The notes under the pieces were generated by a model. It worked only from the letters and a program-made list of their open reading frames with translations. It did not search any database and was not told where the DNA came from. Shown here piece after piece: positions 25,209 to 33,605 of a stretch of 64,000 nt of DNA. The stretch lies in contig JAJDAQ010000025.1 in NCBI GenBank assembly GCA_029261815.1, positions 1 to 64,000 of the forward strand, given 5' to 3'. The stretch is from Deltaproteobacteria bacterium (GTDB taxonomy: Bacteria; Myxococcota_A; UBA9160; UBA6930). Position 1 is the first letter of the stretch. The number at the start of each line of letters is the position of its first letter. Both the position numbers and the translations under genes were made by a program.

Positions 25209-27520
25209 GTCTTCCCCCCCTCGATGGTTTCGAATTCCGCCTTGGGCGCGTGCATTTCGAGCTGCAACTCGTAGAGCTTCCGATACACCCCGGCCTCGAT
25301 CGCCAGGAGCTCCGGATGCGTCCCGCTTTCGACGAGCTTTCCGTCTTCGACCACGAAGATGCGGTCAGCGCGCCGCAACGTGCTGAGGCGGTGAGCGATC
25401 GCAAAGACCGTTCGTCCGGCACAGAGCCGGTCGAGCGCTCCCTGGATCTTGTGTTCCGTCTCCGTATCGACGCTCGACGTGGCTTCGTCCAGGATCAGGA
25501 TGCGCGGGTCGTGAAGGATGGCCCGTGCGATCGAGATCCGTTGGCGTTCACCACCGGACAGCGTGTGCCCTCGTTCGCCGACCAGGGTCTCGTAGCCGTT
25601 CGGCAGCTTGCACAGGAAATCATGTGCGTTCGCCGCGATCGCGGCCTCGACGACCTGCTCGATGCCGGCGTCGGGCAACCCGTATCGGATGTTTTCCATG
25701 ACCGACCCGTGGAACAGGTACGGATCCTGGAGAACCATGCCGAGCTGTTGCCGGGTATGCCCGGTATCGAGGGATCGAACGTCGACACCATCGATCGAAA
25801 CCACCCCGCCCGTCACATCATAGAAACGTGCGAGCAGGTTCGTGACCGTGGTCTTGCCGCTGCCCGATGGCCCCACCAGACCGATCATCTCACCCGGTTT
25901 CACGTCGAATGAGATGCCCTTGATCACCTGGCGAACACCGTCGTAGCCGAACACCACGTTCTCGAAGGTCACGCGGCCCTCGATGGGCTCCAACGTCACT
26001 GCATCCGAGTTGTCCGTGACCTGCGGCTCGGTATCGAGCACTTCGAAGATCCGATGCGCCGAACTCGTCGCCCGGTTCATGATGCGGGCCATCTGGCCGA
26101 TGATGTCGATCGGCTGGATGAACATGACCATGTACAGGAGGAACGAGACGAACGTTCCTGACGTCAACGTCGCGACCGTCTCACCGTCGCCTAGCACACG
26201 AGGAAGTGCCAACACCCAGACGAGCACGACCATGCCCCGAACGGCGAACATCAACGCCGGCCAGAACGCGGTCCAGACCACGTGGATGCGGTTGAACTCC
26301 TCGGTGACATCGAAGTTCCGCTGGTTGAAGCGATCGCGCTCACGGTCCTCCTGATGGAACGCCTTGACGACCTTCATGCCTGGAATCGTGTCCGAGACCA
26401 CGTCGGTCACGCGCGACCATTTCCGCCATGCACGCAAGAACAGCGTGTTCATCTGCTTGCCGTGGAAGTAGACCCATAGACACAGGAACGGCACCGGGAT
26501 CGTCATGACGAGTCCGAGTTCCAGGTCCAGATGGGTCAACACCACCGCCAGCCCAATGAGCTGGATGATCGCGAGCGACACGTCAACGAAGCCGAAGGCC
26601 AGGAAGTCCCAGAGCCGGTCGGTGTCCGAAGTGACACGCGTGATCAGGCTGCCCGTCTTCTTGCGGGAGTAGAACGACAGTGACAGATGTTGCAGATGCT
26701 CGTAGAGCTCTGTCCGCAGGTCTCTCGCCACGTGCTCGCCCAGGATCGCCATCAAGCGAAGACGCGCCCATGCGGCGAGCTGACGGAACGCGTAGGCCGC
26801 CGCGATCGCGGCGACTGCCCACCATGCGAACGACCGCACTTGGGCCAACGTCTTGGTCCCCGCCTGCACCGGGCCGATCACCTCGTCGATGAGGACACCG
26901 GTCAAGTACGGGGGGATCAATGCGAGGACCGTCAGCACGACTGCCGAGAAGAAGCCGAAGGCCACCTTCCCCCGGTACGGACGCAGGTACGACAACAGGC
27001 GAAACAGCACCGACATGTCATTTCCGGCCACGAGCGCCTGGGCCTCGCGGACCGGGGCCGCGACGCTGTCGGAGTAGACGACGTCCGGGTCGACCCGCTC
27101 GACCTCGCGGCCCTCGAGTGCCTGCTCGAGCAGGAAGTGGATGTTCTCCATCGCGCGGCGCTGCCGATGCGTGAACCGCAGCCGTGCGAGCGCGGGCTCG
27201 CCCAGCTCGCCGAGCACGAGCAGCGTGTTGCAGGACAGTCCGGGTTCGAGACGGACGGCCTGGACCGATGCGCGCGCGAACGTGCGGATCACGATCGAGC
27301 GCCCGCCCTTCTTGCAGATGGCGACCTGCTCCGTGCCCACAGCCAGCCAGGTCTCGGCGAGTTGAAGGGACTCGTCGAGGTCGGCGAGCGCGTAGAGCAA
27401 CACGGATTCGCCTTGAATCCGCGCTTCGATCTCGCTTCGCAGGTCCGGCGGCATGGCCGCCGGTTGGTCCGCGTAGCGTTCGATGATGCGATGGTCATTC
27501 GCCAATGCCTGGGCCGTCAT
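25205..27520 (-). CDS. ABC transporter, fused permease-ATPase (cyanophycin-associated type)
   Basis: 771 residues: a large N-terminal soluble region (about 1-165), a six-helix ABC transmembrane domain (about 180-470) and a C-terminal ATPase (about 510-750). The ATPase has Walker A GLVGPSGSGKTT near 550, Q-loop MVLQDPYLF near 590, signature LSGGERQRIS near 650 and Walker B ILILDEATSS near 672, with the H-loop in IAHRLS. It is a half-transporter that should act as a dimer. The start ATG 27520 is chosen because AAGGAG is seven bases upstream; earlier codons are too close. It overlaps DUF1854 by ATGA. A short promoter-terminator unit lies upstream (separate entries). Confidence 0.9.
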   Translation of the reverse strand: MTAQALANDHRIIERYADQPAAMPPDLRSEIEARIQGESVLLYALADLDESLQLAETWLAVGTEQVAICKKGGRSIVIRTFARASVQAVRLEPGLSCNTLLVLGELGEPALARLRFTHRQRRAMENIHFLLEQALEGREVERVDPDVVYSDSVAAPVREAQALVAGNDMSVLFRLLSYLRPYRGKVAFGFFSAVVLTVLALIPPYLTGVLIDEVIGPVQAGTKTLAQVRSFAWWAVAAIAAAYAFRQLAAWARLRLMAILGEHVARDLRTELYEHLQHLSLSFYSRKKTGSLITRVTSDTDRLWDFLAFGFVDVSLAIIQLIGLAVVLTHLDLELGLVMTIPVPFLCLWVYFHGKQMNTLFLRAWRKWSRVTDVVSDTIPGMKVVKAFHQEDRERDRFNQRNFDVTEEFNRIHVVWTAFWPALMFAVRGMVVLVWVLALPRVLGDGETVATLTSGTFVSFLLYMVMFIQPIDIIGQMARIMNRATSSAHRIFEVLDTEPQVTDNSDAVTLEPIEGRVTFENVVFGYDGVRQVIKGISFDVKPGEMIGLVGPSGSGKTTVTNLLARFYDVTGGVVSIDGVDVRSLDTGHTRQQLGMVLQDPYLFHGSVMENIRYGLPDAGIEQVVEAAIAANAHDFLCKLPNGYETLVGERGHTLSGGERQRISIARAILHDPRILILDEATSSVDTETEHKIQGALDRLCAGRTVFAIAHRLSTLRRADRIFVVEDGKLVESGTHPELLAIEAGVYRKLYELQLEMHAPKAEFETIEGGKT

Positions 27521-27583
27521 GGCCATTCTCCTTGGCAAGGGTTGGCTGCGACCCGGAAGTGCTCTCGTTCCCCCTGAACGAAA

Positions 27584-27615
27584 ACGGCCTCCCGGGTTTG
27601 CACCCGGGAGGCCGT
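27584..27615 (-). terminator. Intrinsic terminator with GCAA tetraloop upstream of the ABC gene
   Basis: The arms ACGGCCTCCCGGGT and ACCCGGGAGGCCGT form a perfect 14-base stem. On the minus strand the loop is GCAA (a GNRA tetraloop) and the stem is followed by TTTTC, which fits a leftward intrinsic terminator; on the plus strand no T-run follows. It lies about 63 bases upstream of the ABC transporter start on the same strand, so it either ends a short separate transcript or acts as an attenuator in the ABC leader. Confidence 0.7.
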
Positions 27616-27636
27616 GAAAATCAAGTCACGATCTCT

Positions 27637-27840
27637 TTAGGGTGCTGGGTCTCCGCGGAGCGTCCCGACGTCGGTCTTCGGCTGGCCTTCGCCCGGATTC
27701 CGGGTCGCCACCGAATGCGACAGACACACACCGCCCGCGGCGTGCGCGGCTGCTGCACGGACCCACGGTCGAGCACTGAAAATGCCCGTCCGAGGCTGTC
27801 CGACGGACAGTCGCGCGGCGGTGTGGTGGAAGGAAGACAC
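27637..27840 (-). CDS. Possible small protein or leader ORF (67 aa), uncertain
   Basis: A weak call. On the minus strand GTG 27840, with GAGGAG about 12 bases upstream, opens a 67-residue frame ending in TAA 27637, about 20 bases before the terminator at 27584-27615. The predicted protein contains an Ala-rich stretch (VRAAAAHAAGGVCLSHSV) but no family feature I know. A promoter candidate lies at 27873-27902. The arrangement promoter, frame, terminator is suggestive, yet in DNA this GC-rich such frames arise by chance, and the segment may instead be an untranslated structured leader. Confidence 0.2.
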   Translation of the reverse strand: MSSFHHTAARLSVGQPRTGIFSARPWVRAAAAHAAGGVCLSHSVATRNPGEGQPKTDVGTLRGDPAP

Positions 27841-27872
27841 GATTCTGGAGATCTCCTCGTGAGTGAAGCGGC

Positions 27873-27902
27873 ACCCTACACCGCGCTGTGACGGCGGGTC
27901 AA
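27873..27902 (-). promoter_or_regulatory. Candidate promoter for the leader upstream of the ABC gene
   Basis: On the minus strand TTGACC (27902-27897) and TAGGGT (27878-27873) are 18 bases apart. Transcription from here would run about 285 bases to the terminator at 27584-27615 and, with read-through, into the ABC transporter gene. It was read by eye only; the -10 element is poor. Confidence 0.3.
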
Positions 27903-27991
27903 CCGACTTTTTTGCGTCGAATCGAAATTTTTCGATCCGACCGCCAGATGTTAAGCTTCGGTGGCGCGCCCAGGAACTTGAGAGCTGCCCC

Positions 27992-28453
27992 ATGGCCAAC
28001 CAGCGACGCCGACGCCCTCCCTCCGAACCCGGGAGTCGTGAACCCGGGCGTTTCGATCCGCGCCGTTTCGGAAGTTGGATCGATCAGACCCTTGAGGAGG
28101 CGCGCCGCAAGGGCGCCTTCGACGAGCTCGAAGGCAGCGGAAAGCCGCTCGAGAACCTCGACAGCGCCCAAGACCCGCTCTGGTGGGCCAAGGAAATGGT
28201 TCGCCGCGAGGGGATCGAGGTCCTGCCGCCGGCCCTCGAAGTCCGCCGCAAGGTCGAGAAGCTGCGCGAGGCGATGCCGCAGATCGAGCACGAAGCAGAC
28301 CTGGTGGCCGCGATCGAGGCCCTGAATGCCGAGATCCGGGAGCTCAACACCTATGCCCACAAGGGTCCACCGACGACGCAGCCCATGCTAGACCTCCCAA
28401 CCGAGCGAGCGCGCTGGCAGTCATCGCGCGAGGACGAAACCGGGAGCGACTGA
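27992..28453 (+). CDS. DUF1992 (DnaJ-homologue subfamily C28-like) protein
   Basis: 153 residues. After an Arg/Pro-rich N-terminus (about 1-25) comes the conserved DUF1992 core: WIDQTLEEARRKGAFDELEGSGKPLE (about 29-54), then LWWAKEMVRREGIEVLPPALEVRRKVEKL and a C-terminal helix with AAIEALNAEIRELN. The core is shared with the DnaJ homologue C28 family but no J-domain is present, so chaperone activity should not be assumed. It lies 3 bases upstream of the DsbA-family isomerase gene, with which it is probably co-transcribed. Confidence 0.85.
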   Translation: MANQRRRRPPSEPGSREPGRFDPRRFGSWIDQTLEEARRKGAFDELEGSGKPLENLDSAQDPLWWAKEMVRREGIEVLPPALEVRRKVEKLREAMPQIEHEADLVAAIEALNAEIRELNTYAHKGPPTTQPMLDLPTERARWQSSREDETGSD

Positions 28454-28456
28454 CGG

Positions 28457-29059
28457 ATGGCGACGATCGAGTTCTTCTACGACGTAGGCAGCCCGTGGAC
28501 CTATCTAGCCTTCCACAAGATCGAGGGCGTGGCGGAGCGAACCGGCGCCGAGCTCGTCTGGAAGCCGATCCTGGTCGGCGGCGTCTTCAATGCCGTCAAC
28601 CAGTCCGTCTACGACCAACGTGCCAACGCCACGCCACAGCGCGCGGCCTACATGAAGAAGGATCTGGGCGACTGGGCTCGGGCCTACGGTCTCGAGATCG
28701 CCTGGCCGCCCAAGGTGTTTCCCGTCAACAGCGTGAAGGCGATGCGCGGTGCCCACGTGGCGCTGGACGAGGGCTGCGCCCCGGCTTGGTCGCGCGCGTG
28801 CTTCGAAGCCTATTGGGGCGGAAACCAGGACATCTCCCAGGACGACGTCCTTGAACAAGTCGCCAAACAGGTGGGGCTGGACCCGGCGGCGCTATCGACC
28901 GCGATCTCCACGCCCGCCATCAAGGATCGCTTGCGCGAGACCACCCAGGAGCTGATCGACCGCGGTGGCTTCGGCTCTCCCACGATCTTCGTGAATGGCG
29001 ACGACATGTATTTCGGAAACGACCGCCTCGCGCTGATCGAGGCCGCGCTCACGCGTTAG
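28457..29059 (+). CDS. 2-hydroxychromene-2-carboxylate isomerase family (DsbA-like) protein
   Basis: 200 residues of the kappa-class GST / HCCA isomerase group with a thioredoxin fold and DsbA-like insertion. The N-terminal active-site segment FFYDVGSPWTYLAF (residues about 6-19) places the catalytic serine in the usual spot, and the cis-proline loop FGSPTIFVNGDDMYFG is near 175. Known members isomerise 2-hydroxychromene-2-carboxylate in naphthalene degradation using glutathione, but many relatives have other substrates. No aromatic-ring pathway gene is next to it. It sits 3 bases after the DUF1992 gene. Confidence 0.88.
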   Translation: MATIEFFYDVGSPWTYLAFHKIEGVAERTGAELVWKPILVGGVFNAVNQSVYDQRANATPQRAAYMKKDLGDWARAYGLEIAWPPKVFPVNSVKAMRGAHVALDEGCAPAWSRACFEAYWGGNQDISQDDVLEQVAKQVGLDPAALSTAISTPAIKDRLRETTQELIDRGGFGSPTIFVNGDDMYFGNDRLALIEAALTR

Positions 29060-29377
29060 CGGCTCGCGTTTCGGGCGAAAATCTGGATCTCGCAACGATG
29101 CCGGACGACCGACGCCCGCACGCCCGCTCTACGTCCGCTGGGAAGCCCCCGTCGATTCGTGAGGGAATGCGCGTGGTTGCCGACGTCGTTGCCGACCTCG
29201 TCAGCGCGCCGCCGGCGCACCGCTGAGACGCCACGCGAATCTCTTGACAGGTGCCCAAGTGCTCGGAATCATGGCCGATTCGCGTCTGCTCGCGGGTTCC
29301 CGCAGCGCTGCCCGCGCCGGACGCGTCCCCCTTCCTCCGTTCGCGTGTCTCGCGAATGATCTCGACAGGAGACTTCC
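29060..29377. other. 318-base intergenic region upstream of asd
   Basis: I see no gene here; a short plus-strand frame at 29159-29359 lacks a ribosome-binding site and family features. A perfect TTGACA at 29244-29249 with a poor AATCAT 17 bases later is a possible promoter for the asd operon, leaving a leader of about 100 bases. GACAGGAG lies just before ATG 29378. Confidence 0.4.
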
Positions 29378-30397
29378 ATGGCGATCCCGAAACTCAAGAC
29401 AGTTGCGGTAGTGGGAGCAACCGGCGCGGTCGGCGAGGTCGTCCTGCAGCTTCTGGCGGAGCGCAATTTCCCGGTGGGCGAGTTGCGCGCGCTCGCGAGC
29501 GCACGCTCCGCCGGCAAGACGGTGATGTTCGCGGGCCGCGAGATCGAAGTGCAGGAAGCGACGCCGGAAGCTTTCGACGGCGTGGACTTCGCGTTCTTCG
29601 CCGCCACCGGGTCCCTGTCGAAGACGCTGGCACCCGAAGTCGCGAAGCGCGGCGGCATTGCCATCGACAAGTCGTCCACGTGGCGGCTCGACGAGCAGGT
29701 CCCGCTCGTCGTTCCCGAGATCAACCCTGAAGCGCTGGAGAAGCACAAGGGCATCGTGTCTTGCCCGAACTGCACCACGATCGGCTTCGTCATGACGCTG
29801 GCCCCCATCCGTGCGATCGCGGGTGTAAAGAGCGTTGTCGTCACGACGCTCCAGGCTGTTTCTGGTACCGGCAAGCCCGGCATCGAAGAACTCGAGCGGC
29901 AAGATGGCGAGCTGCTTCGCGGCGAAGCGCTGACGACGGAGACCTACCCACGACCGATTGCCCAGAACGTACTGCCCCTCTGCGAGAGCTTCCGCGAAGA
30001 TGGCTATTCGACCGAGGAAGTGAAGCTGCTGCACGAAACGCGCAAGATCCTCGAACAGCCCGACATCGATGTCTCGATGACGTGCGTTCGCGTTCCGGTT
30101 CCGGTGGGCCACTCCGCCACGATGCTGGTCGAGACCGAGACCCTGCTGTCGCCCGAAGCCGCTCGCGCCGCACTCGATGCGTTTCCCGGTGTCGAGGTCG
30201 TCGATGATCCGTCGCAGAACGAATTCCCGACCGCGTACGACGTCGCCGGGCGAGACGAAGTCCTCGTCGGACGCGTCCGCAAGGATCTCGGATCCGACAA
30301 GCTCTGGATGTGGCAGGTGTCGGACAATCTGCGCAAGGGAGCGGCGACGAACGCCATCCAGATCGCCGAAGAGATGATCCGCCGCGGCCTCAAGTAG
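29378..30397 (+). CDS. asd: Aspartate-semialdehyde dehydrogenase
   Basis: 339 residues, normal length. It makes aspartate semialdehyde from aspartyl phosphate with NADPH, the branch point to lysine, diaminopimelate, threonine and methionine. The N-terminal Rossmann motif is VVGATGAVGEVVLQLL (about 9-24), the phosphate/substrate loop includes SARSAGK near 45, the catalytic cysteine is in SCPNCTTIGF near 130, and a histidine in the GHSATMLVETE segment follows near 245. It is the first gene of a rightward run with the NfeD-like and tesB genes. Neighbouring genes are not lysine-pathway genes. Confidence 0.95.
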   Translation: MAIPKLKTVAVVGATGAVGEVVLQLLAERNFPVGELRALASARSAGKTVMFAGREIEVQEATPEAFDGVDFAFFAATGSLSKTLAPEVAKRGGIAIDKSSTWRLDEQVPLVVPEINPEALEKHKGIVSCPNCTTIGFVMTLAPIRAIAGVKSVVVTTLQAVSGTGKPGIEELERQDGELLRGEALTTETYPRPIAQNVLPLCESFREDGYSTEEVKLLHETRKILEQPDIDVSMTCVRVPVPVGHSATMLVETETLLSPEAARAALDAFPGVEVVDDPSQNEFPTAYDVAGRDEVLVGRVRKDLGSDKLWMWQVSDNLRKGAATNAIQIAEEMIRRGLK

Positions 30398-30403
30398 ACC
30401 CGC

Positions 30404-30847
30404 GTGAGCAAGGAATCGGATGCGCGACCCGATCGCGCCACCATCCTTCGATACATCGGCCTGCAGCTTCCGGGGTTCACCTTCGTCAGCCTGCTCGGCG
30501 CCGCCGCCGTCGAGTGGCTCGATGTCGCCGCCATCTGGGCGATCGGCGCGATCGCGCTCTGGGTTGCGAAAGATGCCGCGATGTTCCCGTTCGTCTGGCG
30601 CGCCTACGCCAACCGGACCGACGGGGGACTGCACGACATCCGCGGAAGGTTCGGACGTGCCGAGGAGGACCTGGCGCCGGAGGGCCGGGTGCAGGTTGGA
30701 TCCGAGCATTGGCGCGCGGTCGCCGCCGGAGGAACGCCGATTCCGGCCGACAGCCGTGTGCGCGTGATCGACGTCCACGGGCTCCGCATCACGGTCGAGC
30801 GCGCCGACGAACCGCCGGTGCCTGCAGGCGTCACGCCCGACCCCTAG
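30404..30847 (+). CDS. NfeD-like membrane protein
   Basis: 147 residues. Two hydrophobic segments lie near 25-50 and 52-72, followed by a soluble C-terminal domain with the OB-fold pattern of NfeD: GRFGRAEEDLAPEGRVQVGSEHWRAVA, then DSRVRVIDVHGLRITVER (about 80-130). NfeD-like proteins partner with stomatin or SPFH membrane proteins in membrane quality control; no stomatin gene is adjacent here. The start is GTG 30404, six bases after the asd stop, without a strong ribosome-binding site, so translation is probably coupled to asd. Confidence 0.82.
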   Translation: MSKESDARPDRATILRYIGLQLPGFTFVSLLGAAAVEWLDVAAIWAIGAIALWVAKDAAMFPFVWRAYANRTDGGLHDIRGRFGRAEEDLAPEGRVQVGSEHWRAVAAGGTPIPADSRVRVIDVHGLRITVERADEPPVPAGVTPDP

Positions 30848-30859
30848 ACTCCGCCGACC

Positions 30860-31723
30860 ATGCCGCCCGCTACCGGACAGGAAGCGCTGGATCGCTTGAT
30901 CCGGATGCTCGAGCTCGAAGAGATCGACCGCGACTTCTACCTCGCGCAGTCGCCCGGCGGCGTCGGCCGACTCTTCGGCGGCCTGGTCGCGGCGCAGGCC
31001 GCGATGGCAGCGATGTCCACGGTCGAAGATCCCGATAGCGCACTCCACTCCCTCCACGCGTACTTCCTGCGACCCGGCAGCCACGGCAAGCCCCTTCGAC
31101 TGGTTGTCGATCGGATTCGGGACGGGCGCACCTTCACCACTCGCCGCGTCGTCGTCCACCAGGCGGGCGAAGCCATCTTCAACCTCTCCGCAAGCTTTGC
31201 GCGACCGGAAGAAGGGGTTTCCCACCAGAACGAGATGCCCGAAGCACCGGAGCCCGAGGATGCGCCGGACTGGGAAACCCTCCGGGCCTCGATGCTAGGC
31301 ACCCCGGGCGAGATCCGACCGCAGCCACTCGAAGCACGGACCTGCGACCCCGACGACCCCGATGGCGAACCCCAAGCACCGGTCAAGCGCGTCTGGCTCC
31401 GGCCGGCCGGCAGCGTCCCGGACGACCCCCGCATCCACACGGCCCTGATCGTGTACGCGAGCGACCGAACCCTACTCTCGACGGCGTCTCGACCCCACGG
31501 CCTCCCGTGGGGGAAGCGAATGGTGGCGAGCCTCGACCACGCGGTCTGGCTGCATCGTGCTCCGCCGCGTTTCGATGACTGGGTCCTCTACGCCTCGGAG
31601 AGCCCCGCCGCGCATGCCGCCCGCGGTCTTGTCCATGGTGCGATGTACCACCGCGCCGATGGCGTTCGCTTCGCTTCCGTGAGCCAGGAAGGCTTGATCC
31701 GGATTCCGAAACGCGACCGCTAG
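30860..31723 (+). CDS. tesB: Acyl-CoA thioesterase II (TesB family)
   Basis: 287 residues with two hotdog domains, the standard TesB length. The N-terminal segment RLFGGLVAAQAAMAA (about 33-47) and the first-domain catalytic-region pattern HSLHAYFLRPG, plus the second-domain LDHAVWLHRAPPRFDDWVLY near 225, are family hallmarks. The enzyme hydrolyses acyl-CoA to free acid and CoA in the cytosol. It ends in a 4-base convergent overlap (CTAG) with the GST gene at 31720. It is probably the last gene of the asd run. Confidence 0.92.
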   Translation: MPPATGQEALDRLIRMLELEEIDRDFYLAQSPGGVGRLFGGLVAAQAAMAAMSTVEDPDSALHSLHAYFLRPGSHGKPLRLVVDRIRDGRTFTTRRVVVHQAGEAIFNLSASFARPEEGVSHQNEMPEAPEPEDAPDWETLRASMLGTPGEIRPQPLEARTCDPDDPDGEPQAPVKRVWLRPAGSVPDDPRIHTALIVYASDRTLLSTASRPHGLPWGKRMVASLDHAVWLHRAPPRFDDWVLYASESPAAHAARGLVHGAMYHRADGVRFASVSQEGLIRIPKRDR

Positions 31724-32343
31724 CTCGGCAGCGAGAACTCGACCTTGGTACTCGGCCGCTCACTGAAGGCCGCGCACCAACGCTGCAACCGCGGCTTCCC
31801 CTCGAAGAGATCCAGCTGCGAGAACCCGGCGAAGGTGGAGGCCGCGAATAGCGTGCAATCGCCCACGGTCGGGCGATTTCCCGCTAGAAACGGATGGTCA
31901 CCGATTTCTGCCTCCAGGATTTCGAGCGGGCGCACGAGTTCTTCGAGCATCAGTTCCGCAACCTGTGGGCGCTGCGGGACCCCGGGCAGGGGGGACTTGT
32001 GGGCATGCACATAACGACCGACACGACCGAGGACGCCCAGATCCGCGATGCGTTCGGTCCTGCGCGCACGCGCACGCTGCTCCGCCGTGTCCCCCCACAT
32101 CGACGGCTCCGGATGGCGCTCTTCGAGGTATTCGATGATGGCCAGGGACTCCGAGAGAAACGAGCCGTCGTCCATCTCGAGGACCGGCACGTTCCCGTAG
32201 GGGTTCTTCTCCAGGAACGCGGCGCTCTTGTGTTCGCCCGCCAGCAGGTTTACGAGCACGAAATCCATCGCGAGCCCCTTCTCGCCGAGGTAGGTCCTGA
32301 CCTTCCTCGGGTTCGGAGCGAGCGGGAAATCGTGAATCTTCAT
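31720..32343 (-). CDS. Glutathione S-transferase family protein
   Basis: 207 residues. The N-terminal thioredoxin-like domain (1-80) carries the glutathione-site elements NPYGNVPVLEMDDGSFLSESLAIIEYLE, including the cis-proline VP and the ES pair. The C-terminal helical domain has the N-capping segment NRPTVGDCTLFA near 155. It probably conjugates or reduces electrophiles such as lipid peroxidation products. The start ATG 32343 overlaps the stop of the CFA synthase by one base (TGATG), so it is the last gene of the leftward arm of the CarH-type cluster. Confidence 0.9.
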   Translation of the reverse strand: MKIHDFPLAPNPRKVRTYLGEKGLAMDFVLVNLLAGEHKSAAFLEKNPYGNVPVLEMDDGSFLSESLAIIEYLEERHPEPSMWGDTAEQRARARRTERIADLGVLGRVGRYVHAHKSPLPGVPQRPQVAELMLEELVRPLEILEAEIGDHPFLAGNRPTVGDCTLFAASTFAGFSQLDLFEGKPRLQRWCAAFSERPSTKVEFSLPS

Positions 32344-33605
32344 CAGCGGGATCCTTCGTTCACCGACGGCACCGCGAAGATAGGTAGCGGACCTCCCAAC
32401 CGCGAGAGCGGCTTCTCGAACACGAGCTGACCGAGCCCGATCACGCGCTCCTCGAAGCCCCCTTCGCAATACGCGAGATAGAACTCCCACATCCGCAGGA
32501 AACGTTCGTCGGCTCCGAGCTTGCGAATATCTTCGAGGTTGCGCTCCCATCGCCTGCGCCACCGGCGCAGTGTTTCCGCGTAGTGACCGGTCAAGTCTTC
32601 CAGGTGTGTCAGCCGGAGGTCCGTGCCTCGTCGGATCGCGTCACTCATCGCTCCGACCGACGGGAGCTGTCCGCCCGGAAAGATGTAGCGCTTGATGAAG
32701 TCGACATTTCGTTTCGACGCCTCGAAGTCCTGATCGAGATGCAGGATGGCCTGGATCGCCATCGAGCCGCCGTCGGCAAGGCGGTCGGAACACACGCGGA
32801 AGTACTCGTCGAGATGTGCATGGCCGACGGCTTCGATCATCTCGATCGACACGACGCGGTCGTAGGTTCCTTCCAGGTCCCGGTAGTCCTGGAAGAGCAG
32901 CTCCACGCGGCCTTCGAGACCCGCTTCACGGATCCGCTCCGCCGCCAACGCGTGCTGCTCTGCCGAGATCGTCGTGGTCGTCACGCGACAGCCGCGCGTG
33001 CCTGCTGCATGCAATGCGAATCCGCCCCAACCCGTGCCGATCTCCAGGACGTGGTGGTGTTCGCGCAACCCGAGCCGCTCGCAGAGCCGCTCGTACTTCG
33101 CGCGTTGCGCCGATTCCAGGTCCTGGCTGGGTTCCTCGAATACGGCGCTCGAGTACGTCATCGACGGATCGAGAAACAGGGAGAAGAAGTCGTTCCCGAG
33201 GTCATAGTGCGCCGCGATGTTCCTGCGACTCCCGGAGCGCGTGTTGTCGCGACGACGATGGATCCAGCGGCGTACGGGCTCACCGAGCAGCGCCCACCCG
33301 CCATCGAGGGACGACAGCGCTGACTCGTTCCGAGCCAGCACCCGGATCACGGCGGTGAGGTCGGGGCTCTCCCATCCTCCATCCATCCACGACTCGGCGC
33401 CACCGAGAGACCCGCCAAAGGCCAGTTGGGACCAGAACTCGGGATCGCGGACGACCACGTGGCCGCACGGACCCTTCGGATCGCCGAACCGTTGCACGGC
33501 GCCGGCCTCCTCGATGAGAAGTGAACCTCCGGAGATTCGGGACAATCGCCGCATCACCATCGATCGCGCACGCTTCGCCAGCCAGGGTTCTGTCACTCGA
33601 CTCAA
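32343..33605 (-). CDS. cfa: Cyclopropane-fatty-acyl-phospholipid synthase
   Basis: 420 residues. CFA synthases transfer a methylene from S-adenosylmethionine to unsaturated membrane phospholipid acyl chains. The N-terminal lipid-binding region is followed by IAAHYDLGNDFFSLFLDPSMTYSSAVF near 155, the SAM motif VLEIGTGWGGFALHAA near 210, QDYRDLEGTYDRVVSIEMIEAVG near 265 and the C-terminal FYLAYCEGGFEER, where the family cysteine is present. The start is TTG 33605 in a TTGA overlap with the DUF1365 gene, supported by AAAGGA; GTG 33596 is an alternative. It pairs with the second CFA-like gene at 35583. Confidence 0.9.
   Translation of the reverse strand: MSRVTEPWLAKRARSMVMRRLSRISGGSLLIEEAGAVQRFGDPKGPCGHVVVRDPEFWSQLAFGGSLGGAESWMDGGWESPDLTAVIRVLARNESALSSLDGGWALLGEPVRRWIHRRRDNTRSGSRRNIAAHYDLGNDFFSLFLDPSMTYSSAVFEEPSQDLESAQRAKYERLCERLGLREHHHVLEIGTGWGGFALHAAGTRGCRVTTTTISAEQHALAAERIREAGLEGRVELLFQDYRDLEGTYDRVVSIEMIEAVGHAHLDEYFRVCSDRLADGGSMAIQAILHLDQDFEASKRNVDFIKRYIFPGGQLPSVGAMSDAIRRGTDLRLTHLEDLTGHYAETLRRWRRRWERNLEDIRKLGADERFLRMWEFYLAYCEGGFEERVIGLGQLVFEKPLSRLGGPLPIFAVPSVNEGSR

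Larger units (their letters stand above)
27521..27991. other. 471-base intergenic region between ABC transporter and DUF1992 genes
   Basis: This is the longest gap in the window. It holds, on the minus strand, a promoter candidate (27873-27902), a weak small open frame (27637-27840) and a strong terminator (27584-27615). At its right end is an AT-rich stretch (27905-27955) with the perfect inverted repeat ATCGAAA-TT-TTTCGAT at 27921-27936, which probably belongs to the promoter region of the rightward gene at 27992. Confidence 0.6.

Noticed and set aside
27580-27902. Match to a known riboswitch class or to SRP, tmRNA or RNase P RNA
   Set aside because: None of the conserved core sequences I know for these RNAs are present, so only an unnamed leader is proposed.
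29159-29359. A 66-codon frame in the asd upstream region
   Set aside because: No ribosome-binding site and a low-complexity Arg/Ser/Pro translation; judged non-coding.
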